64,000 nucleotides of DNA from an uncultured Aquiluna sp. (GCA_913057795.1 CAJXOD010000002.1:32195-96194); one strand, 5' to 3'. Shown: positions 1-9,345, counted from the first letter of the stretch. Notes: generated by a model from the letters alone, not told the origin. Translations and numbers: made by a program.

Positions 1-1
1 A

Positions 2-817
2 GCCAGTGACCACATCTGGCAGAGCGTGATTGATGAAGTGCGCATTTGGCTATATGAGCCTCGGCCGTGGCCGCTAATTATCGGCATATTGGCAATTACC
101 GCGAATCTCATCGGCGCAGCCAGATGGCCAAAACTACCCGTGGCTTTAGCTTCGATCATTGCGCTGACAGTTACCGCTAACTTTCTTGGGCTCGATGTGG
201 ACCGAATCGGCAGCCTGCCTCAAGACTTTATTGCTCCTAGCCTTGATTTTTTATCAGCAGGAAACTGGCTTGGCCTAGTTCCCGCGGCGCTAGCTATCGC
301 ATTCCTGGCAGGCCTCGAAAGCCTGTTGTCTGCAAAAATCGCGGACAAGTTGGCCGGTAGCTACGATCATGACTCCAATCGCGAGCTAATCGGACAGGGC
401 GTTGCAAATCTGGTGGTCCCTTTCTTCGGAGGTGTTCCGGCTACGGCCGCGCTTGCTAGAACTGCCGTAAACATTAGAGCCGGCGCAACATCGAGGCTTG
501 CGGGCTTCAGTCACGGACTATTTCTTCTAATTTTTGTACTCCTGCTGGCTCCGCAAATCGGTCAAATACCGCTTGCTGCGCTCGGTGGCGTGCTGATTGC
601 TACGGCCTACCACATGGTCCGGGTGAGGGAGCTGATCTACACGGCCAGCCGGTCCAGACTGGACATGCTGGTACTGGTAATCACAATGATTTCAACCGTC
701 GCACTGGACTTAATAAGCGCACTAGCCATCGGTCTGCTCCTATACCTGGTGCTGAGAAGAACTCGACTCAGCTACCTAACACCGGTGATTGACCCAGAAG
801 AAACCTTGGGCGACTAG
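2..817 (+). CDS. SulP family anion transporter, C-terminal part (partial)
   Basis: The reading frame is open to the left edge, so only the C-terminal portion (about 270 residues) is present. It shows the hydrophobic helices of a SulP/SLC26 anion permease, including segments resembling the conserved core (ELIGQGVANLVVPFFGGVPA, and GVLIATAYHMV). Members move sulfate, bicarbonate or other anions across the cytoplasmic membrane. The protein ends about 20 residues after the last hydrophobic segment, at PVIDPEETLGD, so the cytoplasmic STAS domain that usually follows is missing. The stop codon is a clean TAG with no sign of a frameshift and 24 bp separate it from the convergent thyX. The substrate cannot be told from this part. 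Confidence 0.85.
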   Translation, partial: ASDHIWQSVIDEVRIWLYEPRPWPLIIGILAITANLIGAARWPKLPVALASIIALTVTANFLGLDVDRIGSLPQDFIAPSLDFLSAGNWLGLVPAALAIAFLAGLESLLSAKIADKLAGSYDHDSNRELIGQGVANLVVPFFGGVPATAALARTAVNIRAGATSRLAGFSHGLFLLIFVLLLAPQIGQIPLAALGGVLIATAYHMVRVRELIYTASRSRLDMLVLVITMISTVALDLISALAIGLLLYLVLRRTRLSYLTPVIDPEETLGD

Positions 818-841
818 GTCCTGGACTAAATACTCGACGGC

Positions 842-1570
842 CTAAGGAGCGACTCGACCGTTCTCGTTGAAGGACTCGTAGCTCAGTGGCATTAGCTTCG
901 CCCAAAAATCTTCCATCTTCTCGGCACACATCTCTATTTCGCGCTGCGGAAATGATGGGAAATGCGTACCTTCGCGCTTGGTGCGAAGTGACAAAAAGTT
1001 CATGAGCGAGCGAGAGTTCATCGTGACGTACATGCTGGAGTAAATATTTACCGGCAACACAATTCGGGCGACCTCGCGAGCAACTCCGGCCTCCAGCATG
1101 CGCTGATAGGACTCGTAGGCGGCACGGGTAATCGCCTGTGTCTCCTGGACCACTAGAGCAGTCTGCTCAACGGTTCCATCTTCGAAATCATAGGCACCGG
1201 GCTTTCCAACCTGAACCAGCTTGCGCTCGGGACCTGGAACGTAGAAAACCGGCTGCAGTTCACGATAACGACCGGATTCCTCGTTATAGCTAGCAATTCG
1301 GTGCCTCATGAACTCGCGGAAGACAAAAATAGGGGCCTGAACGTAAAAAGTCATTGAGTTGTGCTCAAACGGAGAACCGTGTCGATCTCGCATGAGGTAG
1401 TTGATCAGGCCCTTGTCACGCTTTTCAACCTCCGTACCAGATTGCATGGCGCTTTCAAGGGTCTGCTCGCCTTGAGTTGAGACTCTGGCAGCAAACAGCA
1501 CGTCAGCATCTTGAGCGCTTGATCTAACAAGCTCAACAGTTACATCGCTACGGAATTGAATTTCGGTCAT
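842..1570 (-). CDS. thyX: FAD-dependent thymidylate synthase ThyX
   Basis: Makes dTMP from dUMP using methylene-tetrahydrofolate, with FAD and NADPH as redox partners; it is the flavin-dependent alternative to ThyA. The 242-residue protein carries the diagnostic RHRx7S signature (R89-H90-R91 to S99, in RHRIASYNEES), followed by ESGRYREL. Length is normal for the actinobacterial family. The ATG at 1570 has no convincing Shine-Dalgarno sequence. It converges with the SulP gene and diverges from the thioredoxin gene 59 bp away. In related actinobacteria thyX lies near dapB, as here, although here two plus-strand genes are inserted between them. Confidence 0.96.
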   Translation of the reverse strand: MTEIQFRSDVTVELVRSSAQDADVLFAARVSTQGEQTLESAMQSGTEVEKRDKGLINYLMRDRHGSPFEHNSMTFYVQAPIFVFREFMRHRIASYNEESGRYRELQPVFYVPGPERKLVQVGKPGAYDFEDGTVEQTALVVQETQAITRAAYESYQRMLEAGVAREVARIVLPVNIYSSMYVTMNSRSLMNFLSLRTKREGTHFPSFPQREIEMCAEKMEDFWAKLMPLSYESFNENGRVAP

Positions 1571-1629
1571 CTGATAACCCTAAGCCAGCCCAAAAGTAAA
1601 AAAGCGCAACACTCCGTATTTGTGCCTTT

Positions 1630-2091
1630 GTGTCACCTACGCTTTCTTACGTGGACTCGACAATCGCTCTATCAATCGCCCTAATTCTCTTGGCGACACT
1701 GACAGGGATTGGCTATCGCTTCTTTCAAGGTCGTGGACACAGCGTCTCGGGAGCTCAATGCATTGAACTGGAAAAACTTAATATCCTCAAGAATGGCGAA
1801 GAAGTAACCGAGTTCGGCAAAGAGGCTACGGTCGTTTTATTTTCCACCGAATACTGTGGCCAGTGCCCGGCGGTTAGAAGATCACTTTCAAAACTCGAGT
1901 ATCGAAAGGGTGGACTTCTTTTTATTGAGGCCGATATCACCCACAGAATAGACTTGGCAGCACACTTCAACATAAGTCAGACTCCAACAGTATTTGTCCT
2001 AAATCCGGCTGGCGAGATTCGCTTCCGGATTGGCGGAGTTCCAAAACCAAGAACCATCGAAACCGAATTAGAAAAACTAGGAGTGAAATGA
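1630..2091 (+). CDS. membrane-anchored thioredoxin-like protein
   Basis: A 153-residue protein with an N-terminal membrane segment (about residues 10-30) followed by a thioredoxin fold. The active site is CGQC (Cys76-Cys79), and the cis-proline loop is visible as SQTPTVFVLN. CGQC rather than the CGPC of classical thioredoxin suggests a specialised thiol-disulfide role, probably outside the membrane; this is inference. The start is GTG at 1630 with no clear ribosome binding site. The stop overlaps the next gene (DUF4395) as ATGA, so the two are almost certainly co-translated. Partners are unknown. Confidence 0.85.
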   Translation: MSPTLSYVDSTIALSIALILLATLTGIGYRFFQGRGHSVSGAQCIELEKLNILKNGEEVTEFGKEATVVLFSTEYCGQCPAVRRSLSKLEYRKGGLLFIEADITHRIDLAAHFNISQTPTVFVLNPAGEIRFRIGGVPKPRTIETELEKLGVK

Positions 2092-2525
2092 CTACCAGCA
2101 AGCATGTAGACCCCCGTGGGCCAAGATTTGGCGCCGCGATCACCTCGGCATTATCTCTCATAGCTTTCTACCTGAGCCTCACGAACCAATCTCTTGCCTA
2201 CGCAATAGTTGTCGCGCTGGGAGTGCTCTTCACCTGGTCGCTGATTTCCCCAAGTACCCACCCGTATGGTTGGGCTTTCGCGAAACTTGTTCGGCCAAAC
2301 CTGGCTGCCCCCAAAGAATTAGAGGACCCAAGGCCACTGAAGTTCGCCCAGCAAGTCGGACTGGCGTTTGCTCTTCTTGGAATTGTTGGCGGCATCTTTA
2401 GCGCGCCGCTAGTGGCTGTTTCAGCAGCCTTCATTTTTATTGCTGCTTTTCTGAATGCTTTTTTTGGCCTGTGCCTCGGTTGCCAGCTTTATCTATTGAT
2501 CCGCAGGGTCGGGATTATTCGCTAG
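2088..2525 (+). CDS. DUF4395 family membrane protein
   Basis: A 145-residue integral membrane protein with three to four hydrophobic segments and the PRGPRFGAAIT start typical of DUF4395 proteins. A CLGC motif lies near the C-terminus (FGLCLGCQLYLL). It overlaps the upstream thioredoxin by four bases (ATGA). DUF4395 proteins often neighbour thioredoxin or sulfurtransferase genes, so the CxxC may exchange disulfides with the partner; that is inference. Its 3' end overlaps the convergent TPR gene by 33 bp, leaving no room for a terminator. Function is not established. Confidence 0.8.
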   Translation: MTTSKHVDPRGPRFGAAITSALSLIAFYLSLTNQSLAYAIVVALGVLFTWSLISPSTHPYGWAFAKLVRPNLAAPKELEDPRPLKFAQQVGLAFALLGIVGGIFSAPLVAVSAAFIFIAAFLNAFFGLCLGCQLYLLIRRVGIIR

Positions 2526-2945
2526 CTGGATAGCTTGCCGAATAGCAGCCCTGGCATTCTTGCGCTCGCCGGCAGCATCGTGGGCCTCTCCTAGTTGGAA
2601 CCAAAGGCTCCAGCTATTTGGGTCCTTGGTAACTGCGTCTTGAATTCTTTCCAGCTCTTTATTGGCTGACTCCTTGGTGGCCCTACCGCTAGCCCGAAGT
2701 TCAAGATCCAACCCCGGGATATCGAGAGCTATTAGACGTCGTGAGAGCCTCTGCGCCTTGAGGCCAAATTGCAGCTCAGCAAATAACGCCCAGAGCGCTA
2801 CCAGCGGCAACACAAGAATCGCTAAACCCATGGCAATAGCGATGAGGCTGGGCTCTTGGAGCAGGATGATGCCCCTACCAAGCAGGGTCAGAACATAAAA
2901 GAGTGTCAGGGCCAGCATTAAGCCGACCCAGATTTTGGTAATCAC
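2493..2945 (-). CDS. small membrane protein with C-terminal TPR motif
   Basis: A 150-residue protein with two N-terminal membrane helices (about 4-28 and 35-58), a charged linker, and a single tetratricopeptide-like helical pair near the end (WSLWFQLGEAHDAAGERKNA). It begins with GTG overlapping the dapB stop as GTGA, so it is translationally coupled to dapB at the end of the pnp/M16/dapB run. Its tail overlaps the DUF4395 gene by 33 bp. Similar TPR membrane proteins are found next to dapB in Microbacteriaceae. Function is unknown; a scaffold role would be only a guess from the TPR. Confidence 0.75.
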   Translation of the reverse strand: MITKIWVGLMLALTLFYVLTLLGRGIILLQEPSLIAIAMGLAILVLPLVALWALFAELQFGLKAQRLSRRLIALDIPGLDLELRASGRATKESANKELERIQDAVTKDPNSWSLWFQLGEAHDAAGERKNARAAIRQAIQLANNPDPADQ

Positions 2946-3667
2946 TTGCCTAGAACGTTTTCCAGGCCAACAGTTAGACCGGTTGCGGTTTGTGCGAACT
3001 CAATTGATCGCAGGATCCCAAGAGAGTAAGCCCTTGGAGAAGAAACGTCGTGGGAAATGACAAGCTGTTCGCCGTCGGCACCGAAAATTGTGTCCTGTTT
3101 GGCAGAAATGCCCTTCTGCCGCAAGGAGTGAATAACCACACCCGCGTGAACTTCGCCCCTGCTAGGTTGACCGACTCCGGGAATTAGATGCTGTGGCAGG
3201 TCTTTTCTAGCCTCAGCAATCAACTCAGCGGTTCGGATTGCAGTGCCGGAAGGAGAATCAACTTTTTGCTCGTGGTGAGCCTCGAGAATCTCAATCGAGT
3301 CAAAGTACTTGGCCGCCATCGCAGCAAAGCGCTGAGCCAGCATTGAACCGACAGAAAAATTAGGCACCACGACAACAGCAGACTTGGGATTGGTCTCTAG
3401 CGCCTTTTCCAAAATTGCCAGCTTTTGCTCACTCCAACCAGATGTTCCAACCACGGTCTTTAGGCCATTCTCAATTGCGAACAGGACCAGCGATTCAGAG
3501 ACTGACGGGTTAGTGAAATCAATCACCACATCGGCGCCGAGCATCTGCTCCTTGGGTGACGAGGAATCTAGGGCCGAGTGCAGCTTTAGATTGCTGTCAG
3601 TATCGACTAATTGCTTGGCAAGAGCTCCCATTCGACCGGTGGCTCCAAGTATTGAAACATGAATCAT
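2942..3667 (-). CDS. dapB: 4-hydroxy-tetrahydrodipicolinate reductase
   Basis: Reduces 4-hydroxy-tetrahydrodipicolinate to tetrahydrodipicolinate in the lysine/diaminopimelate pathway, feeding peptidoglycan and LysA (encoded at 51.2 kb). The 241-residue protein shows the N-terminal nucleotide-binding loop GATGRMG (residues 8-14) and the catalytic region EAHHEQKVDSPSGTA, with His131-His132, Lys135 and the substrate-binding SPSGT. The length is in the short actinobacterial range. It lies 13 bp downstream of the M16 peptidase gene and overlaps the following TPR gene by four bases. Confidence 0.97.
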   Translation of the reverse strand: MIHVSILGATGRMGALAKQLVDTDSNLKLHSALDSSSPKEQMLGADVVIDFTNPSVSESLVLFAIENGLKTVVGTSGWSEQKLAILEKALETNPKSAVVVVPNFSVGSMLAQRFAAMAAKYFDSIEILEAHHEQKVDSPSGTAIRTAELIAEARKDLPQHLIPGVGQPSRGEVHAGVVIHSLRQKGISAKQDTIFGADGEQLVISHDVSSPRAYSLGILRSIEFAQTATGLTVGLENVLGK

Positions 3668-3680
3668 GTTAGAAAACCTA

Positions 3681-4994
3681 TCAAGCTAATTGTTTAAGTG
3701 CTTCTAAGTTAGGCCCAACCGCGACCAGAGCGGAGCTATTCGCAGCGATTCGAGCAGCAACGGTTTGTATCTCGGAGATATCAACCTGTTGGAAGCGCTG
3801 CAAAATTTGCTCCGTGGACAAAAACTCACCGCTGCCGATTTCGGCAGACAACAGCCGGTTCATTCTTGCCAGCGAGCTTTCATAGCGAAGCGCTAGACCA
3901 CCGGTAAGTGAACCAAGAGCCAAATCAAATTCTTCGCGCGTAACCCCGTGCTCGGCGATGGAATCGAGTCCAGATTTCATCAGCTGAGTCACCAAGGTGG
4001 CGTTTTCGGGACTGGTTCCCGCGTAAAGCCCGAAGTAGCCAGCATCGGCGTAGCCCTGCTGGTAAGAGTAGGTGGAATATGCCAATCCACGCTCTTCTCT
4101 GATTTCCTGATAAAGCCTTGAAGACATTCCGCCGCCCAAGATGCTGCTCATCAAACCAAGCGCATACCTGTCCTTATCCATACCCTTGATGCTCTGGTAT
4201 CCAAGCAGAAGATTTGCTTGCGAAAAGTCATGATCCAAGTTGGTGAACGGAATGGTTTTAGGCAGCTCAAAAGCCACTTGAGAACGGCGCTCATTTGGAT
4301 TCGCCTCGGTATCTAGCCAGCCGACTTTTGCAAGCTCCTGCTGAACCAGTTCGACAAGAGCTTCGTGCGACACTCCTCCGGCGGCGGTGACCACAAGGTT
4401 TTGTGGAACGTAATGCTTGCGGTAGTGCTCAATAACCTGCTCGCGAGTCACAGCAAGGATTGTTTCCTTGGTGCCGCCTATTGGCCTACCAAGTTCATGA
4501 TCGGGCAACAGAGCGCTTGCCAAGGCCTCATGAGCCAAGTCCTCGGGATCATCCTCACCCATGGCGAGCTCCTCGAGGATGACAGTGCGCTCAACATCAA
4601 AGTCGTGCTTGCCAATTTTTGCCGAAGTGAACATGTCAAGAATGACGTCCAGCGCCAATGGTAAAGCCGAGTTCATGACCCTTGCGTAATAGCTGGTGTA
4701 TTCCTTGGCAGTTGCAGCGTTCGAGGATCCGCCAACCGAATCGAATGCGACAGAAATATCTTTGGCATTCCTTCGATCGGTTCCCTTGAACAACAGGTGC
4801 TCAAGAAAATGCGTGGACCCAAATGTCCCTGGTAACTCATCCCTGGAACCCACGGCCACGGACGCAGCTATCGCGACAGACGGTGCCCCTGGGATTTCCT
4901 CACTTAAAATGCGAACACCGCTGGGCAGCACGGTCCTACAAATCCGTGATGCCTCAGCGGTGAAATCGCTTGAGTCTAAAAGACCTAGTTTCAA
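3681..4994 (-). CDS. M16 family zinc metallopeptidase
   Basis: A 437-residue M16B peptidase of the mitochondrial-processing-peptidase type. The inverted zinc motif HxxEH is present as HFLEH (His62, Glu65, His66), with a downstream acidic stretch (EELAMGEDDPED) carrying the third ligand. The C-terminal half, with GMSSRLYQEIREERGLAYS, is the typical second domain. The apparent start is TTG only three bases after the pnp stop, implying coupling to pnp; a GTG at codon 22 (VLPSGVRIL) is an alternative and matches where many homologues begin. pnp-M16-dapB is a common actinobacterial order. Substrates are unknown. Confidence 0.92.
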   Translation of the reverse strand: MKLGLLDSSDFTAEASRICRTVLPSGVRILSEEIPGAPSVAIAASVAVGSRDELPGTFGSTHFLEHLLFKGTDRRNAKDISVAFDSVGGSSNAATAKEYTSYYARVMNSALPLALDVILDMFTSAKIGKHDFDVERTVILEELAMGEDDPEDLAHEALASALLPDHELGRPIGGTKETILAVTREQVIEHYRKHYVPQNLVVTAAGGVSHEALVELVQQELAKVGWLDTEANPNERRSQVAFELPKTIPFTNLDHDFSQANLLLGYQSIKGMDKDRYALGLMSSILGGGMSSRLYQEIREERGLAYSTYSYQQGYADAGYFGLYAGTSPENATLVTQLMKSGLDSIAEHGVTREEFDLALGSLTGGLALRYESSLARMNRLLSAEIGSGEFLSTEQILQRFQQVDISEIQTVAARIAANSSALVAVGPNLEALKQLA

Positions 4995-4997
4995 TTA

Positions 4998-7202
4998 TTA
5001 CTCTTCGCTCGCTGCGTCACCCTCAACAACGGGTGCGAGTGACAACTTGCCTCGGTCATCAACCTTGGTGATTTCCACTAAGACTTTCTGACCGACAGTC
5101 AGGACATCCTCGACATTCTCAACACGCTTGCCAGCCGAAAGCTTCTTCAGCTCGGAGACGTGCAGTAGACCGTCTCTGCCCGGCATTAGCGAAACGAACG
5201 CACCGAATGTTGCTAGCTTCACGACGGTTCCTAGGAAACGTTCGCCAATTTCTGGCACGTGTGGGTTAGCAATCGCGTTGATGGCAGCCCTGGCAGCATC
5301 AGCACTTGGTCCGTCAACTGCACCGATGTAGACGGTTCCGTCGTCCTCGATGGAGATGTCCGCGCCAGTGTCTTCCTGAATCTGGTTGATCATCTTGCCC
5401 TTTGGCCCGATGACTTCACCGATCTTGTCAATTGGAATCTTGACAGCGATAACGCGAGGTGAGTACTTGGAAAGCTCATCTGGCTCGTCGATAGCTTCAG
5501 CCATGACATCCAGGATGAATAAGCGAGCTTCTTTGGCCTGAGTCAGCGCCTTAGCTAGCTCTGCGGATGGAATACCGTCCAACTTGGTGTCCAACTGAAT
5601 CGCAGTAATGAAGTTGCGGGTACCAGCGACCTTGAAGTCCATGTCGCCAAGTGCATCTTCTGCGCCAAGGATGTCAGTCAGTGCCGCGTACTGGGTCTTG
5701 CCATCAACGGTGTCTGTGATCAAGCCCATCGCTATTCCAGCAACTGGAGCGCGCAATGGCACACCGGCGTTTAGAAGCGCAAGAGTCGATGCACAAACGG
5801 AACCCATTGAGGTTGATCCGTTCGAGCTAAGAGCCTCTGAAACCTGACGAATTGCGTAAGGGAACTCATCGCGTGCTGGTAGAACTGGCATTAAAGCCCG
5901 CTCTGCTAGGGCACCGTGACCAATTTCGCGACGCTTAGGCGTACCAACACGACCGGTCTCACCGGTTGAATATGGTGGGAAGTTGTAGTGGTGCATGTAG
6001 CGCTTTGACTTCTCTGGGGTTAGAGCATCAAGCTGCTGCTCCATCTTCAGCATGTTCAGCGTTGTGACACCCAAGATTTGGGTCTCGCCGCGCTGGAAAA
6101 TAGCTGAACCATGGGCCCTAGGTATCACTCCAACTTCGGAATCAATTAGACGGATGTCGCTTAGTCCACGACCGTCGATTCGGATTCCCTCTTTTAGAAC
6201 CCTTGTGCGCATTGCCTTCTTGGCAACTGCCTTGTATGCGGCGGAGAACTGAGACATATCTTCTTCACTTAGCTTCGCAGCCAGTGATTCCTTGACGCTC
6301 GCCTTCAGTGCATCGTCAGCATCCTGACGCTCTTGCTTATCGGCAATCTGATAAACCTTGGCAACCTCGGCTCCGGCAGCTTTTTCAACAGCCGCTAGCA
6401 CCTCGTCGGAGTAAGGCAAGAACACTGGGTAGTCAGCGGTTGGCTTCGCAGCCTGCTTGGCCACATCGTTCTGAGCCCTAACTAGTTCCTTGATAAATGG
6501 CTTCGCAGCCTCAAGTCCCTGAGACACAATTTCTTCGCTCGGCGCAACAGCACCGCCGGCAATTAGATCCCAGCTGTTTTCAGTAGCCTCTGCTTCGACC
6601 ATCATGATTGCAACATCGTCGCCGTCGATAACTCGACCGGCAACAACCATGTTAAACACGGCGTTTGCAAGTTGTGAGTGCTTAGGGAAAGCAACCCACT
6701 GACCATCAATTAGTGCCACACGAACACCGGCTACTGGGCCAGAGAATGGCAAGCCGGCTAGCTGAGTGGACATCGATGCTGCGTTGATAGCAACTACGTC
6801 ATAAAGCTCATCTGGCTCAATCGACATAACAGTTACAACAACCTGAATTTCGTTGCGCAAGCCGTCAACGAACGAAGGCCTAAGAGGCCTATCAATCAAA
6901 CGACAAGCCAAGATTGCTGCGGTAGATGGGCGACCCTCACGACGGAAGAATGAGCCTGGGATTTTACCCGCGGCATACATACGCTCTTCAACATCAATTG
7001 TGAGTGGGAAGAAGTCGAAGTGATCCTTCGGCGCCTTTGAAGCCGTGGTGGCCGAGAACAACATGGTCTCGTCATCGAGGTAGACAACCGCCGCACCAGC
7101 TGCTTGCTGGGCTAGGCGACCGGTTTCAAAGCGCACAACGCGCTTTCCGTACTTTCCGTTGTCAATAACGGCTTCTGCGAATTTAATCTCTGGGCCTTCC
7201 AT
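4998..7202 (-). CDS. pnp: polyribonucleotide nucleotidyltransferase (PNPase)
   Basis: Phosphorolytic 3'-5' exoribonuclease and RNA polymerase of mRNA decay. The 734-residue protein has the expected order: RNase PH domain 1, helical linker, RNase PH domain 2 ([15 protein letters not shown]), KH domain ([18 protein letters not shown]) and S1 domain ([18 protein letters not shown]). I place the start at ATG 7202 (MEGPEIKF) because AGGAGG lies six bases upstream; the frame stays open 14 codons further but without a binding site. The 257-base leader contains a hairpin plus T-run (see separate entry). The M16 gene follows after three bases. Confidence 0.97.
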   Translation of the reverse strand: MEGPEIKFAEAVIDNGKYGKRVVRFETGRLAQQAAGAAVVYLDDETMLFSATTASKAPKDHFDFFPLTIDVEERMYAAGKIPGSFFRREGRPSTAAILACRLIDRPLRPSFVDGLRNEIQVVVTVMSIEPDELYDVVAINAASMSTQLAGLPFSGPVAGVRVALIDGQWVAFPKHSQLANAVFNMVVAGRVIDGDDVAIMMVEAEATENSWDLIAGGAVAPSEEIVSQGLEAAKPFIKELVRAQNDVAKQAAKPTADYPVFLPYSDEVLAAVEKAAGAEVAKVYQIADKQERQDADDALKASVKESLAAKLSEEDMSQFSAAYKAVAKKAMRTRVLKEGIRIDGRGLSDIRLIDSEVGVIPRAHGSAIFQRGETQILGVTTLNMLKMEQQLDALTPEKSKRYMHHYNFPPYSTGETGRVGTPKRREIGHGALAERALMPVLPARDEFPYAIRQVSEALSSNGSTSMGSVCASTLALLNAGVPLRAPVAGIAMGLITDTVDGKTQYAALTDILGAEDALGDMDFKVAGTRNFITAIQLDTKLDGIPSAELAKALTQAKEARLFILDVMAEAIDEPDELSKYSPRVIAVKIPIDKIGEVIGPKGKMINQIQEDTGADISIEDDGTVYIGAVDGPSADAARAAINAIANPHVPEIGERFLGTVVKLATFGAFVSLMPGRDGLLHVSELKKLSAGKRVENVEDVLTVGQKVLVEITKVDDRGKLSLAPVVEGDAASEE

Positions 7203-7307
7203 GGCCCCTCCTTTTTTATCTGCGCAGCGCAAAGCCCGATCCACTTTCAGTGAAGTTTCGTGCGCGCTAGAGGTCGGACCTTGCCCGATGAAGTGCTGAT
7301 CGTCAGT

Positions 7308-7332
7308 AAAAAACTCTGGGTCTAAACCCAGA
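7308..7332 (-). terminator. hairpin plus T6 in the pnp leader, possible attenuator
   Basis: Read on the minus strand, a perfect 7-bp stem TCTGGGT/ACCCAGA with loop TTAG is followed by G and six T residues. This has the form of an intrinsic terminator and sits about 105 bases before the pnp ATG, downstream of the rpsO terminator. It could be a backup terminator for rpsO or an attenuator on pnp, depending on where pnp transcription starts. Confidence 0.6.
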
Positions 7333-7408
7333 AACTTCCACCGAAGACCCGCCTTCTACTCCTCGTTGTAACAAGCCTAACAACCAAAAGGTAAAAAGCC
7401 CAGCAATG

Positions 7409-7435
7409 AAAAACCCCGGCATTTCGGCCGGGGTT
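7409..7435 (-). terminator. rho-independent terminator after rpsO
   Basis: On the minus strand a 9-bp perfect stem AACCCCGGC/GCCGGGGTT with a 6-base loop is followed by a run of T residues (two of them part of the stem). It lies 24 bases past the rpsO stop and separates rpsO from pnp. Confidence 0.85.
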
Positions 7436-7459
7436 AGTCAAGAGTCATATTCCAAGGAT

Positions 7460-7729
7460 CTAGCGACGAAGCCCTAGTCTCTCGATTAGCTTGCGGTAAC
7501 GGTTAATGTCAACGCGTTGCAAGTAGCCAAGAAGACGGCGACGCTGTCCAACGATTAGCAACAGACCGCGACGTGAGTGGTGGTCATGCTTGTGGTCTTT
7601 TAGGTGCTCGGTAAGGTCAATGATTCGACGGGTCATAACTGCAACTTGAACTTCAGGCGAACCGGTGTCGCCTGGCTTCGTTGCATACTCTTCGATGATT
7701 TGAGTCTTTACCTGTGGGTCTAGAGCCAT
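7460..7729 (-). CDS. rpsO: 30S ribosomal protein S15
   Basis: The 89-residue length is exactly that of S15, with the family signatures [35 protein letters not shown] and the C-terminal [14 protein letters not shown]15 binds the central domain of 16S rRNA early in 30S assembly. The ATG at 7729 is preceded by AAGGAT at good spacing. rpsO before pnp is an ancient conserved order, here separated by an efficient-looking terminator. Confidence 0.98.
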   Translation of the reverse strand: MALDPQVKTQIIEEYATKPGDTGSPEVQVAVMTRRIIDLTEHLKDHKHDHHSRRGLLLIVGQRRRLLGYLQRVDINRYRKLIERLGLRR

Positions 7730-7842
7730 TGCTGATCCTTCCGATCCGCTGCGCGGTGCGTCAAACAGGTTGTCTGTCGCTCTCTTAATCCGCGGCCGTT
7801 ACACGGCAACCCGAGAAGTCTAGACATAAAAACTGTTTTTGG

Positions 7843-8412
7843 CTAGGCGGTAGTGCCCTCATCGAGCGAATCAAGGGGCTCCGGTTCAACATATTTGTTC
7901 CCGTCATAAAAACTTCTTGAGGTCTTAAGAACCAAAACCAAGAAAATAATAAACACCACGGCGGCCAGGGCAAAGATCGGAACAATCAAGAACACCAGTG
8001 CCATCAACAACTCCGGGGAGAACTCTTGGCCAGAGGGGAAATCGTTAATCAAAGCGATTGCACCAATGGTCGCAAAAATAGAGTAGCCGGCCGGAACAAT
8101 GAACAGGAACAACCACTTGGCGCTAAAGCCGGCGTCATGGAGTCGTCTTGCCAGAATCGAAAGGTTCGGCAAGAAAAGAATCAGTGAAGAAATAGTCGTG
8201 AGGGGAGTGAAGTCGGTGCTCAGCGACTGGATATCGGTCAGCGGGTCCCCTGTGGTAGCTGCCGTTGGCCAAATTACGCCCTCGATAGTGCCAAGCACTA
8301 GCGCCAACAGAATAGTAAATAGCACCCAATGCCAATACTGAGCGCGGCTGGCGCTGCCCTTGAAGTTCAGGTAATTCTTGAAACCGCTGGAAATCGCACC
8401 TACAAAAGTCAT
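7843..8412 (-). CDS. DUF805 family membrane protein
   Basis: A 189-residue inner-membrane protein. The N-terminus FKNYLNFKGSASRAQYWHW is the hallmark of DUF805 (YhaH-like) proteins, followed by four to five membrane helices and a short charged acidic tail. The internal LSILARRLHDAGFS is the second conserved block. It is nine bases downstream of ribF on the same strand and probably the last gene of the truB-ribF unit. Function of the family is unknown. Confidence 0.88.
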   Translation of the reverse strand: MTFVGAISSGFKNYLNFKGSASRAQYWHWVLFTILLALVLGTIEGVIWPTAATTGDPLTDIQSLSTDFTPLTTISSLILFLPNLSILARRLHDAGFSAKWLFLFIVPAGYSIFATIGAIALINDFPSGQEFSPELLMALVFLIVPIFALAAVVFIIFLVLVLKTSRSFYDGNKYVEPEPLDSLDEGTTA

Positions 8413-8421
8413 ATTGAGACC

Positions 8422-9345
8422 CTACTCCCCCAGCACTCGCCTGCAGGCTTGAACATCGGAGCCGATCTGCGCGATTAGCTTTTCCATGGATTCATACTTG
8501 GCCCAGGGTCTGACCTGCTCGACGTACTCACACGTCACGATTTTGTCATAAAGGTCAAGATCATCTCGGCCAATAACATGGGATTCTAGAAGCCTTGGCA
8601 CAGCCTCGATGGAGTCATTAGTGCCCACCGAATGCGCCGCCGGATAGCGAACACCATCCGAATAAAGCCAGCCGGCATAAACCCCGTCAACCGGCAAAAG
8701 TCCCTCGCTGTTACGTGCGAGGTTTGCTGTCGGAAAGCCGATTTGACGTCCAATTTTCCGGCCATGTTCGACCATGCCCTCGGTTTGATGATTACGCCCA
8801 AGCATTTTGTTTGCAGCCTTGAAATTGCCAGCAGCAATCGCTTTTCTTATCTCAGTACTAGAAACCGGAAGGTCGCCAAAGACCACTGTTGGAATTTCCT
8901 TAGCTCTGAAACCAAAGCGCTCACCAAGCTGTCTAAGCTCAACGATCCCTCCGGATCCCTTGTGCCCAAAACGAAACCCTTGGCCGACCAGCACCAGCTT
9001 CGCTCTGATTGGCATCAAATGATTCACCACAAACTGCTCTGGGGAAAGGTTCGCAAGCTGCTGATCAAAACGAAGGGTTATGAGCGCGTCGGCCCCAAGC
9101 GACTCTAGAATTCGCGCTTTTTGGATTGGCCCAATAATCGCTGAGGGCTCGGTTCCCGGTTTCAAAAACGCATCAGGATGGCGATCAAAAGTTAGTACCG
9201 CGGCTGCCAAACCTGCCTCTTCAGAAAGATGTACGAGTTCATGGAACAACTGCTGATGCCCCAAATGAATACCGTCGAATTTGCCTATGGCAACGGCGGT
9301 ATCAGCGAATTCATGCGGCAGGCTGGAGTTACTTAGTTCCAGCAT
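8422..9345 (-). CDS. ribF: bifunctional riboflavin kinase / FMN adenylyltransferase
   Basis: Converts riboflavin to FMN and then FAD. The 307-residue protein has the N-terminal nucleotidyltransferase domain with VAIGKFDGIHLGHQQLF (HxGH-type loop) and VSSTEIRKAI, followed by the C-terminal flavokinase domain (GRQIGFPTANL, about residues 195-205). Length is typical. The ATG at 9345 lies inside the 3' end of the upstream membrane-protein gene (17-base overlap), so it belongs to the same transcript. It supplies the FAD cofactor that ThyX at the window start uses. Confidence 0.96.
   Translation of the reverse strand: MLELSNSSLPHEFADTAVAIGKFDGIHLGHQQLFHELVHLSEEAGLAAAVLTFDRHPDAFLKPGTEPSAIIGPIQKARILESLGADALITLRFDQQLANLSPEQFVVNHLMPIRAKLVLVGQGFRFGHKGSGGIVELRQLGERFGFRAKEIPTVVFGDLPVSSTEIRKAIAAGNFKAANKMLGRNHQTEGMVEHGRKIGRQIGFPTANLARNSEGLLPVDGVYAGWLYSDGVRYPAAHSVGTNDSIEAVPRLLESHVIGRDDLDLYDKIVTCEYVEQVRPWAKYESMEKLIAQIGSDVQACRRVLGE

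Noticed and set aside
7203..7244. Longer pnp start at 7244
   Set aside because: AGGAGG six bases before ATG 7202 and the family-typical MEGPEIKF start make the 14-codon extension unlikely.
8632..9108. 158-residue plus-strand open frame
   Set aside because: Entirely antisense to ribF, whose motifs and length are intact; no family resemblance in the translated frame.
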